A stretch of DNA of 19,268 bases from DASXRC01 sp036506495. Its GTDB lineage: Bacteria > Actinomycetota > Actinomycetes > Mycobacteriales > Micromonosporaceae. Below, in pieces: positions 1-7,934 of this stretch. A program made the translations under genes and the position numbers. The notes under the pieces were generated by a model, which was given only the letters and a program-made list of their open reading frames with translations, was not told the origin of the DNA and ran no database searches. Numbering within the stretch: position 1 is the stretch's first letter; every line of letters starts with the position of its first letter. The stretch lies in NCBI GenBank assembly GCA_036506495.1, contig DASXRQ010000198.1:1-19268 (forward strand), in the 5' to 3' direction.

Positions 1-504
<504 letters not shown>

Positions 505-534
505 GCCGCCGGCAAGGCCGGCGAACCGGCGACA

Positions 535-540
535 AGGCTA
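535..540 (-). promoter_or_regulatory. Possible -10 box of tRNA-Ala gene
   Basis: TAGCCT on the minus strand fits the TANNNT -10 pattern and would start transcription about 24 nt before the mature tRNA. No convincing -35 is visible. The hairpin CGCCGGC-AAG-GCCGGCG (507-523) lies between box and tRNA. Confidence 0.3.
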
Positions 541-581
541 ACAGGTCCGCTCCTCGCCCGGCGACTCGCCTCCCGACGCGC

Positions 582-637
582 TCGAGATCGTGGACGCCTC
601 GAGGGCCTCGAAGCCCGCGTCGGTTCCACGATCTCGA
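582..637 (-). terminator. Hairpin terminator downstream of glpR
   Basis: A perfect 13-bp inverted repeat (TCGAGATCGTGGA at 582-594 and its complement at 625-637) encloses a 30-nt loop that itself contains the small palindrome TCGAGG-G-CCTCGA. It begins 33 nt after the glpR stop codon, in a non-coding gap between glpR and the tRNA gene. There is no U tract on the minus side, which is common for actinobacterial terminators. It probably closes the galU-glpR transcript and insulates the tRNA gene. Confidence 0.6.
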
Positions 638-669
638 AACACCGAGTCCGCCGAGACTATCCGCCGAGG

Positions 670-1389
670 TCAAGCACCCCGGTACCACGCCGAGGCCCGC
701 CCCCGAACGTCGCGGTCGAGGCCGAGGGCGGCTCGGCGTACCGCTTCTCGTTGAGCGGCGAGCCGGCGCTGCACCTCCCGGCGGGCCGTCGCACGGCGGG
801 CCTGCTCGCGCCGCACCTCCGCCTGCCGGGCGGCGAGCCAGGCTGCCTCGCGGGCGTCTGCACGACGGCGTCGGCGATCCTCGAGCGCCCGGCTGCGCAG
901 GTGGACGACGTACACCACGAGCAGCGTCCCGGTCACCGTGACGCTCACCCAGAACCCTGGTCCGACCATCGCGACGCCGGCGAGTTCCACCGCGTTGAGC
1001 AGCACCAACGAGGTCAGGACCCGCCGGCGCCGGTACATCGCAGCCGAGCCGCGGCGTGGCCTGGGACGCCGACGCGCCGCGGGATACTGCCGAGCCGAGA
1101 GAGGTCGCGCGGAGACGGGCCGGGCGGAGACCGGCATCGCCGAGACCGGCCGCACCGAGGAAGACCGAGGCGTCGCGGCGCGCAGGGTGACGACGAGCAC
1201 CCGCGGCGGGTTGACCGGCCGACGACCGGGCACGCTGCGGCCGCGGCGCCGGCGCTCCAGCACCCGCGCCGTCGACTGCGCCCGCTCGGCGACCAGGCGC
1301 TCGGTCGCGTCGTACCGGCGGACCAGCGCGGGCGCGAGTGCGAGCAGCCCGGCTGCGGCGAGCACGGCGAGGAGCACCGACGTCGGCAC
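670..1389 (-). CDS. glpR: GlpR, membrane receptor of gephyrin-like Glp (cell division)
   Basis: A 239-aa membrane protein assigned mainly by context and topology. In Corynebacterium and relatives galU-glp-rimJ-glpR is a conserved order; Glp and its membrane receptor GlpR take part in the divisome and polar growth (known for the family). Seen here: N-terminal membrane helix at residues 5-23, a basic cytoplasmic linker (24-123), two more helices (124-142 and 146-164) and an Arg/Ala-rich charged C-terminal helix (165-239) likely to form a coiled coil. The linker carries four copies of a Pro-Val-Ser-Ala-Arg motif (81-100). The start is a GTG preceded by GGGAGG; an upstream in-frame extension to 1590 would overlap the acetyltransferase gene and was rejected. 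A TAGCCT box at 1431-1436 may give glpR its own promoter. The gene ends the operon before a strong hairpin. Confidence 0.8.
   Translation of the reverse strand: MPTSVLLAVLAAAGLLALAPALVRRYDATERLVAERAQSTARVLERRRRGRSVPGRRPVNPPRVLVVTLRAATPRSSSVRPVSAMPVSARPVSARPLSARQYPAARRRPRPRRGSAAMYRRRRVLTSLVLLNAVELAGVAMVGPGFWVSVTVTGTLLVVYVVHLRSRALEDRRRRRADAREAAWLAARQAEVRREQARRATARREVQRRLAAQREAVRRAALGLDRDVRGRASAWYRGA
1090..1149 (-). repeat. Four 15-bp units encoding P-V/L-S-A-R/M repeats in GlpR
   Basis: Four consecutive 15-bp units encode PVSAM, PVSAR, PVSAR and PLSAR in the cytoplasmic linker of GlpR. The DNA units are imperfect, so selection on the peptide may be maintaining them. The function is unknown; the linker is where contact with Glp would be expected. 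Confidence 0.7.
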
Positions 1390-1490
1390 CCTCAGCCCTC
1401 CCGTCGCCCACGGCCAACTCCAGTCACCTGAGGCTACGGGCGGGGCACGCGGATCTCTCGGCGCCGCGCCGCCGGTCGGGTGGAGAAAGA

Positions 1491-2132
1491 TCAAGAGGCA
1501 GCGGTACGCAGGCGGTGCCAGCGGGCCAGCAGACCGCCCTCCTCGGCGACGTCCTCGACGGTCAACGCGTACCCGATGTGATCGCGCCACGCGCCATCGA
1601 TGTGCAGGTACTTCGGGTGGTACGCCTCCTCCCGGAAGCCGAGCTTCTCGACCACCCGCCGGGACGGGGCGTTCTCGGGTCGGATGTTCACCTCGATCCG
1701 GTGCAGCCCGGCGGAGTGGAACGCGTGGTCCACGGCGAGCGCCAAGGCGGTGGGCGTGATGCCGCGGCCCGCGACCCTCGAGTCGACCCAGTAACCGGCG
1801 AACGCCGAGCAGAAAGCTCGCCGCACAATCCCGCTCAGGTTCATGTGACCCACGAACCGCGAGCGCCCGGTCACCTCGTCATAGAGGCAGACCGCGAACG
1901 GCATGCTCTCGCCCGATCGGGCCGCCCGCCGCTGCTCCCGGAAGACCCAGCGGTACGCCGAGGGAGAGTTGGCCTCCTGCCACGACACCGACGGGGTGGA
2001 CTCCCACGGCGCCAACCACATCCGGTTCGTGCGCCGCACCTCGGACCACGCGGCGGCATCCCGCCGTCGGTACGGCCGCAGCAGCACGTCGCCGTCCCGC
2101 AGCACGACCGGCCAGCCCGGGTGCACCTTCAT
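1491..2132 (-). CDS. rimJ: RimJ-like GNAT family N-acetyltransferase
   Basis: A 213-aa protein of the GNAT fold, most like the RimJ/RimL group that acetylates protein N-termini, classically ribosomal protein S5. Seen: LRPYRRRDAAAW near the N-terminus; the acetyl-CoA-binding motif RVAGRGIT at 119-126; and the closing motif RPENAPSRRVVEKLGF at 151-166. The length is normal for the family. The ATG start overlaps the glp stop codon in an ATGA arrangement, so the two genes are translationally coupled. Its place between glp and glpR is conserved in Actinobacteria, but whether it acts on ribosomal proteins or on the division proteins encoded beside it cannot be told from sequence. The gene symbol is used in the sense of the conserved locus. 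Confidence 0.88.
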   Translation of the reverse strand: MKVHPGWPVVLRDGDVLLRPYRRRDAAAWSEVRRTNRMWLAPWESTPSVSWQEANSPSAYRWVFREQRRAARSGESMPFAVCLYDEVTGRSRFVGHMNLSGIVRRAFCSAFAGYWVDSRVAGRGITPTALALAVDHAFHSAGLHRIEVNIRPENAPSRRVVEKLGFREEAYHPKYLHIDGAWRDHIGYALTVEDVAEEGGLLARWHRLRTAAS

Positions 2133-3424
2133 CGTCTCCGATCCAACAGCATGACGTCCACTGTGGAGCCGGCTGCGGCCGCCGTGACGCGCTCGCCGAG
2201 CACCAGCAAGCCGTTGGCCTCGGCCAACCCGGACAGTGTGTACGGCCCGCCCGCAAGCGGCTGGACCGTGTGGCCCCCGCCCCGGCGTTCCGCCACGCGC
2301 GCGGGGCGGAACTCCCGCAAGCCCGTGGGAGAGGAGATGGTCTCCAGCAGGTGGGCACGGACGCTCGGCCGGAACACCGGTTCCGCACCGGCGAGCAGCT
2401 GGATCACGGGCCGGGCGAGCACCTCGAACCCGATCATCGCGGCGGCGGGTTCGCCGGGCAGGCACACGATCGGCACCTCCTCGCCACCAACCGTGCCGAA
2501 GCCGAGCGCAGTCCCCGGATACAGCGTCACGTCCGTGAACGCGACCGATCCGGCCCGGCCGCCGTCCAGGCGGGACAGGACCCGGCGCACCATATCCCCG
2601 GGGCCGGTACCGGTGCCGCCGGACGTAATGATCAGGTCCGCGCGCTGGGCCTGGTCGTCGAGCAGCCCGCGCAGCCCCTCCGGGTCGTCGTCGCAGATGC
2701 CGACCCGGTACGCCTGGGCGCCGGCATCGACCGTGGCGGCGGCGAGGGCGTGCGAATTGCAGTCCACGACCTGCCCGGGTTGGCTGCCCCGGCCCACCTC
2801 GACCAGCTCGTCGCCGGTCGCGACCACCACGACGCGTGGGCACGGCTTCACCACGACGCGCCCGATCCCGGTGGCCGCGAACACGGCCACGAGCGCGGGC
2901 GTCACCTCGGTGCCGGCGCGGGCCAGCAGGGCCCCGGCGGGCAGCTCCTCGCCGGCCCGCCGGAGGCCGAAGCCACGCTGCGGCGCCTGGTGCACCTCGA
3001 CCACCGCCATACCCTGGTCGGTCCACTCCACCGGCACGACCACGTCGGCGGCGGCCGGCAACGGAGCACCGGCGGCCACCGAGAAGCAGACGCCCGGCGT
3101 GATGCGGACCGGGCGCCAACTCGCCGCGCCGAGGTCCCCGACGACGTTGAGCCGCACGCCGGCGCCACCCTTGGCCCACGCGCCCGCGGCGACGTCCTCC
3201 CAACGGGCGGCGTACCCGTCGACGGCGGCATGGTCGAACGCCGGGAACGGGTGGGGCGCGACGACATCCTCCGCGAGCACACTGCCGTACGCCTCGGTCA
3301 GGTCGACGTCGAGCGGGGGCAGCGCGCGCAGCCGGCGCAGAACGCTGCCCAGGTAGTCGGCGAGCGGCGTCCGGTCGGCGGCCGACGCCGCCGAGCCCGC
3401 GCGCGACCCGGCCGTAGCCGTCAC
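2129..3424 (-). CDS. glp: Glp, gephyrin-like molybdotransferase (MoeA family)
   Basis: A 431-aa protein of the MoeA/gephyrin family. MoeA inserts molybdate into adenylated molybdopterin; the actinobacterial Glp paralogue in this locus binds FtsZ and the membrane receptor GlpR (known for Corynebacterium). Seen: MoeA N-terminal part with PAFDHAAVDGYA (61-72); molybdopterin-binding domain with ATGDELV (202-208) and TSGGTGTGPGDM (267-278), where the usual GDYD is GDM; CLPGEPAAAMIGF (321-333); and a C-terminal domain ending with LSGLAEANGLLVL (397-409). The GTG start was chosen because the longer frame runs into galU; it begins 13 nt after the galU stop, with a weak GAGG upstream. The glp stop overlaps the next start by 4 nt. 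Whether it retains molybdotransferase activity is open. Confidence 0.92.
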   Translation of the reverse strand: MTATAGSRAGSAASAADRTPLADYLGSVLRRLRALPPLDVDLTEAYGSVLAEDVVAPHPFPAFDHAAVDGYAARWEDVAAGAWAKGGAGVRLNVVGDLGAASWRPVRITPGVCFSVAAGAPLPAAADVVVPVEWTDQGMAVVEVHQAPQRGFGLRRAGEELPAGALLARAGTEVTPALVAVFAATGIGRVVVKPCPRVVVVATGDELVEVGRGSQPGQVVDCNSHALAAATVDAGAQAYRVGICDDDPEGLRGLLDDQAQRADLIITSGGTGTGPGDMVRRVLSRLDGGRAGSVAFTDVTLYPGTALGFGTVGGEEVPIVCLPGEPAAAMIGFEVLARPVIQLLAGAEPVFRPSVRAHLLETISSPTGLREFRPARVAERRGGGHTVQPLAGGPYTLSGLAEANGLLVLGERVTAAAAGSTVDVMLLDRRR

Positions 3425-3437
3425 TCCGTCAGCCTCG

Positions 3438-4388
3438 TCATGTGTGTCCCCCGAAATCGCTCGACCCGACGAACCCGGCCAGCCAGTCGCGGAACTCCGG
3501 CCCGAGATCGTCGCGCTGGCAGGCGAGCTCGACGACAGCCTGTAGGTAGCCCAGCGGCATGCCGGTGTCGTACCGGATACCGCGGTAGACGATGCCGTGC
3601 ACCGGGGTGCCCTCGGCAAGCATGAGGGCCATCGCGTCGGTCAGCTGGATCTCCCCGCCGCTGCCCGGCTTGGTCCGCCGGATCGCGTCGAAGATGCCGG
3701 CCGGCAGCACGTAGCGGCCCACGACGGCGAGATCGCTGGGCGCGTCGGCCGGTGCCGGCTTCTCCACCAGGCCGGTCACCCGGACCACTTCGCCCAGCTC
3801 GGTCAGGCCAGGCTCGGCCGGCCGCACGGAGGCGATCCCGTACCGGGAGACCTCGTCGCGCGGCACTTCGATGAACGCCAGCACGATGCCGCCGGTACGC
3901 GACTGCAGGTCCAGCATCGCCGGGAGCAACGGCTCGGCCTCGTCGACGAACTCGTCGCCCAGCAGGACCGCGAACGGCGCGTCGCCGACATGCAGCTCGG
4001 CGTACGAAACGGCGTGGCCGAGGCCCAGCGGCTCGGCCTGCCGGCACGTGTAGATCTCGGCCAGCTCGCTCGGCCGTCGTATCGCCTCCAGGCGCTCGAT
4101 GTCGCCCTTCTCCTCCAGCCGTGACTCCAGGTACGGCTGGCGGTCGAAGTGTTCGACCATGGACGTCTTGCCCCGGCCGGTGATCAGCAGGACGTCGACA
4201 ATGCCGGCGGCCGCGGCCTCCTCGACGATGTACTGCAGCACCGGCTTGTCGACGACCGGCAGCAGCTCCTTCGGCACGGCCTTGGTGGCCGGCAGGAAGC
4301 GGGTGGCCATGCCCGCGGCCGGGATCACCGCCTTGATCGCGCGCCGGCCGGTGGAGCGGCTGCCCGGGAGGGACGTGTGGTCCGACAT
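3438..4388 (-). CDS. galU: UTP-glucose-1-phosphate uridylyltransferase GalU
   Basis: A 316-aa cytoplasmic enzyme making UDP-glucose from UTP and glucose-1-phosphate, the precursor of wall glycans, trehalose and glycolipids. Seen: nucleotidyltransferase G-loop GMATRFLPATKAVPKELLP (26-44), QAEPLGLGHAV (117-127), the metal-site region LLGDEFVDE (142-150), then VTGLVEKP and GGEIQLTDAM in the C-terminal half. Length and motif order are typical of bacterial GalU. The ATG start lies 6 nt after a TAGTCT box, indicating a leaderless mRNA. The upstream diguanylate cyclase gene stops 9 nt before, so readthrough transcription is also possible. Downstream glp follows after 13 nt. Confidence 0.97.
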   Translation of the reverse strand: MSDHTSLPGSRSTGRRAIKAVIPAAGMATRFLPATKAVPKELLPVVDKPVLQYIVEEAAAAGIVDVLLITGRGKTSMVEHFDRQPYLESRLEEKGDIERLEAIRRPSELAEIYTCRQAEPLGLGHAVSYAELHVGDAPFAVLLGDEFVDEAEPLLPAMLDLQSRTGGIVLAFIEVPRDEVSRYGIASVRPAEPGLTELGEVVRVTGLVEKPAPADAPSDLAVVGRYVLPAGIFDAIRRTKPGSGGEIQLTDAMALMLAEGTPVHGIVYRGIRYDTGMPLGYLQAVVELACQRDDLGPEFRDWLAGFVGSSDFGGHT

Positions 4389-4394
4389 GTCGCG

Positions 4395-4400
4395 AGACTA
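4395..4400 (-). promoter_or_regulatory. Leaderless-type -10 box of galU, overlapping upstream stop codon
   Basis: On the minus strand TAGTCT is followed by exactly 6 nt and the galU ATG. The first three bases are the TAG stop codon of the diguanylate cyclase gene. The spacing equals that of other start-proximal TANNNT boxes in this window, supporting an internal galU promoter that makes leaderless mRNA. Confidence 0.55.
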
Positions 4401-6743
4401 TCGGCCGCGGCTCTGCCGAGGTGGCTGCGCCCCGGAAGACGCGCCGCCAACCCGGCCGTCGTCGGGGCTGGCCGCGCCGGTCGGGACCGGAATCTCGGCC
4501 GTCTCCGTGGGCTCCCGGTGGGCAGGCTCTGCGATGCGGTGCGTGTCCCGCCCGGCGGCCTTGGCGGCGTACAACGCGTCGTCGGCGGCATCGAGCAGCT
4601 CCGGCCCGCTGGACGCGTGGTCGGGGTACACCGCGATGCCGATGGACACGGTGACCATGACCGTCTGCCCGGCCGCACCCGGGTGGTGGGACTCGACGGT
4701 GAACGGCGTGCCGCGGATCGCGGTGCCCAGCCGCTCCGCGACGACCACGCCGCCGCGCGCGTCGGTCTCCGGTAGCAGCACGACGAACTCCTCGCCGCCC
4801 TGCCGGAACGTCAGGTCGACCTCGCGTACCTCCGCCTTGATGCGCCGGGCGAACTCGGCGAGCACGGCGTCACCCGCCGCGTGCCCGTACGTGTCGTTGA
4901 CCTCCTTGAACCGGTCGAGGTCGAGCACCAGCGCGGTCAGCATGTGGCCGAACCGTCCGGCCCGCTCGACCTCCCGGCGAAGGTAGTCCTTCAGCGACCG
5001 GTAGTTCCCCAGTCCGGTCAGCGGGTCGGTCACCGACAGCCTCTGCGCCTCCTCGTGCATCCGGACGTTGTCCACCGCCACTGCCGCCTGGCCGGCGAAC
5101 GTCCGCAGCGTGACCAGGTCGGCGTCGTCGAACTCGTCCGAACCCAGCCGGTCATACAGCGCCAGGACACCAAGCGCCGCGGGCAGCGTCGTTGGCCGTA
5201 CGCCGGTGCCCGGAGGCGTGTCGCCCGCACCGCGTATCGGCCTGGGTGCTGCGAACGGCACCGCGACATACGTGCGACAGCGCGGTTCAAACGGCGACAA
5301 GGCCGGCCCGTCGCGGTCCACCCGCCCCCGCAGTGGTACGCCGGTGGCGGCCACCGCGCCGAGCAGGCCGGCACCAACGGGCACGGTAATCCTGCCCTCG
5401 CTCCGCTCGGGCGGCTCGCGCCGCTCGCTGGCAGCGTCTTCGCCCTGCGGGGACGACCGCTTCGCGGCGTCTCCTCGGGCTCCAGACGCCGCCGCGGCGC
5501 TCGCGGTCGGGGACGGCCGCTTCGCGGCGTCTCCTCGGGCTCCAGACGCCGCCGCGGCGGTCGCGCGTGGGCGGCGCTCGTCCATGCCCTCGGCGCACTG
5601 GCCGACGAGCGTCCCGGTCCCCGGCTCCAGCAACAGCACGACGCCGGCCCGGGCGCCCGTAGCGGCGAGCGCGGTCTGCAGGATCACCTGCAGGATCCGG
5701 TGCAGGTCATGCGTGCTCGACAGCGTGTCCCCGAGCACGCCGAGGTGGCCGCGCAGCTGATCACGGCTGGCGGTCAAGGCCTGGACGTACGACTGCATCT
5801 CCCGGGTCATCCGATTGAACGTGCTGGCGAGCCGGCCCACCTCGTCCTGCGCCCGGACGGGCACGCGGGCGGCCAGGTCGCCGTCGGCCACGCGGTCCGC
5901 GGCGTACCCGACCTCGGCGAGCGGTTGCGTCGTTGATCGGGCCAGCCACCAGGCGGTGACGACCGCAAACACCGCGGCCAGCACGACGGCCGCCATCAGC
6001 AGCGCGTACAGGCCCTGTGGGTCGCGGCGCGGCAGCGACAGCACGAGCGGTAGCGGCTGACCGGCGGTCGGACCGGCACGACGCACGTACCGGCCATCGG
6101 AGGTCACGTCCGTCCCGTTCGGACCAAGCCGGACTGCGGCCCGCACCACCCGGTCCCGAACGCCGGAGGGCTCGGTGCTGTGCACGGAGCGCGCCCCGAT
6201 CCCACCGGCGCCCGAACCGCTGAGAAGGGTCACCTCGGTGCCGCTGGTCGCGGCGAGCCGGCCGATGAAGGCCTCGTCGAGCACCTGGGCGGCGTACACC
6301 GTGCCCAGCAGCGTCCCGGTCGCGTCGCGTTGTTCCACGCGGGCGGCGATGGCCTCGTACCGATCGACCGCAACTGATCCCGTCCCGGTCGCGGCGCAGT
6401 CGGCCCAGGGCGGCGACGGGGCGTCGGGAGTCGACGTGATGAGCGCGCCGGAGGGGGACTCGATTCGCACCGCGGAGGCGAGTCCCCGCACAACCACCTG
6501 GCGTGCGGCCTCGGCACGCCGGGCCGGGCCGGCAACGAGCGCGACCGACTCGACGGCCGCGCGCAGCGTCTGGCAGAGCGCCCCCACCGAGGTGCGTGCG
6601 GCGGTGGCCGCCCGGTCCAGGCGGTCCATCGAGCGGTCTTGGCTGACCGTCATGACCGTCGCGCCCACGAAGAACGCGCCCAGCAGAACCGGCCCGAGCA
6701 CGACCGCGAGGAAGGCAGTCGTCAACCGCCCGCGCAGCGTCAC
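4398..6743 (-). CDS. Membrane diguanylate cyclase with HAMP, GAF and GGDEF domains
   Basis: A 781-aa sensor protein expected to make cyclic di-GMP from two GTP. Layout: membrane helix (10-32), an extracytoplasmic sensing region of about 210 residues with three cysteines at most, a second helix (245-268), HAMP linker (about 269-321), GAF domain (about 345-565) and GGDEF domain (570-738). The active-site motif is GGEEF (649-653), competent in known cyclases, and an intact inhibitory I-site REVD (640-643) sits five residues before it. No EAL phosphodiesterase domain is present. The GAF is interrupted by an Ala/Arg/Ser-rich segment (388-452) containing a tandem 20-residue repeat. The GTG start has GGAGG eight bases upstream, and a longer reading into the divergent gene was rejected. 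The gene is transcribed toward galU with a 9-nt gap, which links c-di-GMP signalling with the division/UDP-glucose operon (inference). Confidence 0.93.
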   Translation of the reverse strand: MTLRGRLTTAFLAVVLGPVLLGAFFVGATVMTVSQDRSMDRLDRAATAARTSVGALCQTLRAAVESVALVAGPARRAEAARQVVVRGLASAVRIESPSGALITSTPDAPSPPWADCAATGTGSVAVDRYEAIAARVEQRDATGTLLGTVYAAQVLDEAFIGRLAATSGTEVTLLSGSGAGGIGARSVHSTEPSGVRDRVVRAAVRLGPNGTDVTSDGRYVRRAGPTAGQPLPLVLSLPRRDPQGLYALLMAAVVLAAVFAVVTAWWLARSTTQPLAEVGYAADRVADGDLAARVPVRAQDEVGRLASTFNRMTREMQSYVQALTASRDQLRGHLGVLGDTLSSTHDLHRILQVILQTALAATGARAGVVLLLEPGTGTLVGQCAEGMDERRPRATAAAASGARGDAAKRPSPTASAAAASGARGDAAKRSSPQGEDAASERREPPERSEGRITVPVGAGLLGAVAATGVPLRGRVDRDGPALSPFEPRCRTYVAVPFAAPRPIRGAGDTPPGTGVRPTTLPAALGVLALYDRLGSDEFDDADLVTLRTFAGQAAVAVDNVRMHEEAQRLSVTDPLTGLGNYRSLKDYLRREVERAGRFGHMLTALVLDLDRFKEVNDTYGHAAGDAVLAEFARRIKAEVREVDLTFRQGGEEFVVLLPETDARGGVVVAERLGTAIRGTPFTVESHHPGAAGQTVMVTVSIGIAVYPDHASSGPELLDAADDALYAAKAAGRDTHRIAEPAHREPTETAEIPVPTGAASPDDGRVGGASSGAQPPRQSRGR
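5448..5566 (-). repeat. In-frame 60-bp tandem repeat inside GAF domain of the cyclase
   Basis: Two copies (5448-5506 and 5508-5566) lie exactly 60 bp apart and differ at only two positions that I can see (5456/5516 and 5500/5560). Each encodes 20 residues with the shared core AAAASGARGDAAKR. The near identity, including synonymous positions, points to recent duplication rather than selection on protein sequence. Confidence 0.9.
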
Positions 6744-6861
6744 GGGTCCTCCAGGGGCATCGACTCGCGTCGGCCGGGTCCACGAGTCCGGCCGGTATGG
6801 GCCCTGATGCGATGCTTGCACAGCCGGGAAGTTTTGCCCGGCGATGCCGCAGGAGTGTTGT

Positions 6862-7521
6862 GTGCCCGATTTTTCGGATGTAGTGGCGGCCCCGGGCGGA
6901 AAGCCCGAGACCCGCGCCGCGGTGCTCGCCGCCCGCAGAGCGCTGTCCGCGGCTGCTCGGGCATCCGCCGCGGCCAGTATCCAGGTCGCCCTGGCCGACG
7001 TCGTACGCCGACGGCGCCCGACGCTGGTCACGGCGTACGCGCCGATCGGTCCCGAGCCGGGCGGACCGGACCTGCCCGCGGTGCTCGCCGGTGCCCTGCC
7101 TCCGGGCGGGAGGCTGCTGCTGCCCATCCTGCTTCCCGATCTGGATCTGGATTGGGCGGATTACCGCGGTGACGAGCCGCTCGTCGCGACCGAGCGCGGC
7201 CTGCGCGAGCCGGCCGGCGGCCGCCTCGGGGTCGGCGCGGTGGCGCGCGCGTCCCTCGTCGTCGTCCCGGCGGTCGCCGTGGACCCGACCGGCACCCGCC
7301 TCGGCCGCGGCGGCGGATCGTTCGACCGGGCGCTTGCCCGGGTGGGCTCGGAGGCACTGGTCGTCGCACCGCTGTACGACGGGGAGCTCGTCGACGCCCT
7401 CCATGCGGAGCCGCATGACCGGCGGGTGGACGCCGTGGTCACCCCCGGCGCCGGTTTGATCCACCTCGGCCCTCGGCGAGGTGGCGGCGCGCACACCGCT
7501 GGACGCGACCGGGTCGGATGA
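6862..7521 (+). CDS. 5-formyltetrahydrofolate cyclo-ligase (MTHFS)
   Basis: A 219-aa cytoplasmic enzyme that converts 5-formyl-THF to 5,10-methenyl-THF with ATP, returning this storage form of folate to one-carbon metabolism. Seen: the basic N-terminal GKPETR with following helix (13-35), TAYAPIGPEP (57-66), the phosphate/folate loop GTRLGRGGGSFDR (144-156), and the ending DRRVDAVVTP (187-195). The GTG start was chosen over the ATG 18 bases upstream because AGGAG ends 6 nt before it. The gene is divergent from the cyclase gene; the 118-bp gap holds a GCCGGG/CCCGGC hairpin (6823-6842) in front of the ribosome site. In mycobacteria a gene of this family lies divergent from galU; here the cyclase gene has been added between them. 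Confidence 0.95.
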   Translation: MPDFSDVVAAPGGKPETRAAVLAARRALSAAARASAAASIQVALADVVRRRRPTLVTAYAPIGPEPGGPDLPAVLAGALPPGGRLLLPILLPDLDLDWADYRGDEPLVATERGLREPAGGRLGVGAVARASLVVVPAVAVDPTGTRLGRGGGSFDRALARVGSEALVVAPLYDGELVDALHAEPHDRRVDAVVTPGAGLIHLGPRRGGGAHTAGRDRVG

Positions 7522-7528
7522 CGCACCA

Positions 7529-7555
7529 TTGGCACTCGAAGACAAAGAGTGCCAG
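7529..7555 (+). promoter_or_regulatory. CIRCE-like operator (HrcA binding site) upstream of FmdB/Ruc gene
   Basis: The arms TTGGCACTC and GAGTGCCAG are separated by exactly 9 nt. The CIRCE consensus is TTAGCACTC-N9-GAGTGCTAA, so one and two positions differ, and the inner GCACTC/GAGTGC core is perfect. It begins 8 nt after the preceding stop codon and ends 25 nt before the next start. HrcA represses chaperone genes through this site, so the downstream gene is predicted to be heat-inducible. Confidence 0.85.
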
Positions 7556-7580
7556 CTCGTGATCAAGCCCCGGAGGCATC

Positions 7581-7934
7581 GTGCCGACCTACCAGTACGC
7601 GTGCACCGCGTGCGGCCACCAGCTCGAGGCGGTGCAGTCCTTTACCGATGAGCCGCTGACCGAGTGCCCGGCGTGCGCGGGCAGGCTGCGCAAGCTGTTC
7701 TCCTCGGTCGGCGTCGTGTTCAAGGGCTCCGGCTTCTACCGCACGGACTCGCGCGTGGGTGCGTCTAGCGGCGCGACCAGCGACAACGGCAGCTCCGGCG
7801 ACGGTGGCACGAAGGATGCCGGCGCGCAGGACGGCGGCGGCTCGAAGGACGCTGGCGGGACGAAGGACGGCGGCGCGAAGGCCAAGAAGCCCGCAGCCAC
7901 GTCCGCCGGCTCCGGCGCCTCGAGCGGCTCGTAG
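7581..7934 (+). CDS. ruc: FmdB-family zinc-ribbon protein, Ruc-type redox-regulated chaperone
   Basis: A 117-aa protein with an FmdB zinc ribbon at the N-terminus: MPTYQYACTACG places Cys8 and Cys11, and ECPAC gives Cys29 and Cys32. After VVFKGSGFYRTD (about 45-56) the rest is a Gly/Ser/Lys/Asp/Ala tail with no predicted structure. This is the layout of M. tuberculosis Rv0991c (Ruc), which I recall as a heat-inducible chaperone activated by oxidation of its zinc cysteines. The CIRCE operator just upstream supports the same role here. The GTG start has CGGAGG four bases before it. The 111-bp gap after the gene contains a 12-bp GC palindrome (7953-7964) and the promoter of the next gene. The general FmdB regulatory label is the conservative alternative. 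Confidence 0.85.
   Translation: MPTYQYACTACGHQLEAVQSFTDEPLTECPACAGRLRKLFSSVGVVFKGSGFYRTDSRVGASSGATSDNGSSGDGGTKDAGAQDGGGSKDAGGTKDGGAKAKKPAATSAGSGASSGS

Noticed and set aside
2133..3203. N-terminal extension of the acetyltransferase frame
   Set aside because: It overlaps glp in another frame; the ATG at 2132 with the ATGA overlap gives the normal family length.
1338..3625. Long plus-strand open frames (672 and 451 codons)
   Set aside because: They lie opposite rimJ, glp and part of galU, whose motifs are unmistakable; the composition is typical of antisense frames at high GC.
5761..7566. 601-codon minus-strand frame
   Set aside because: Frame shadow of the cyclase gene, running across the cyclo-ligase gene and the CIRCE site; Arg/Gly/Ala-rich without domain motifs.
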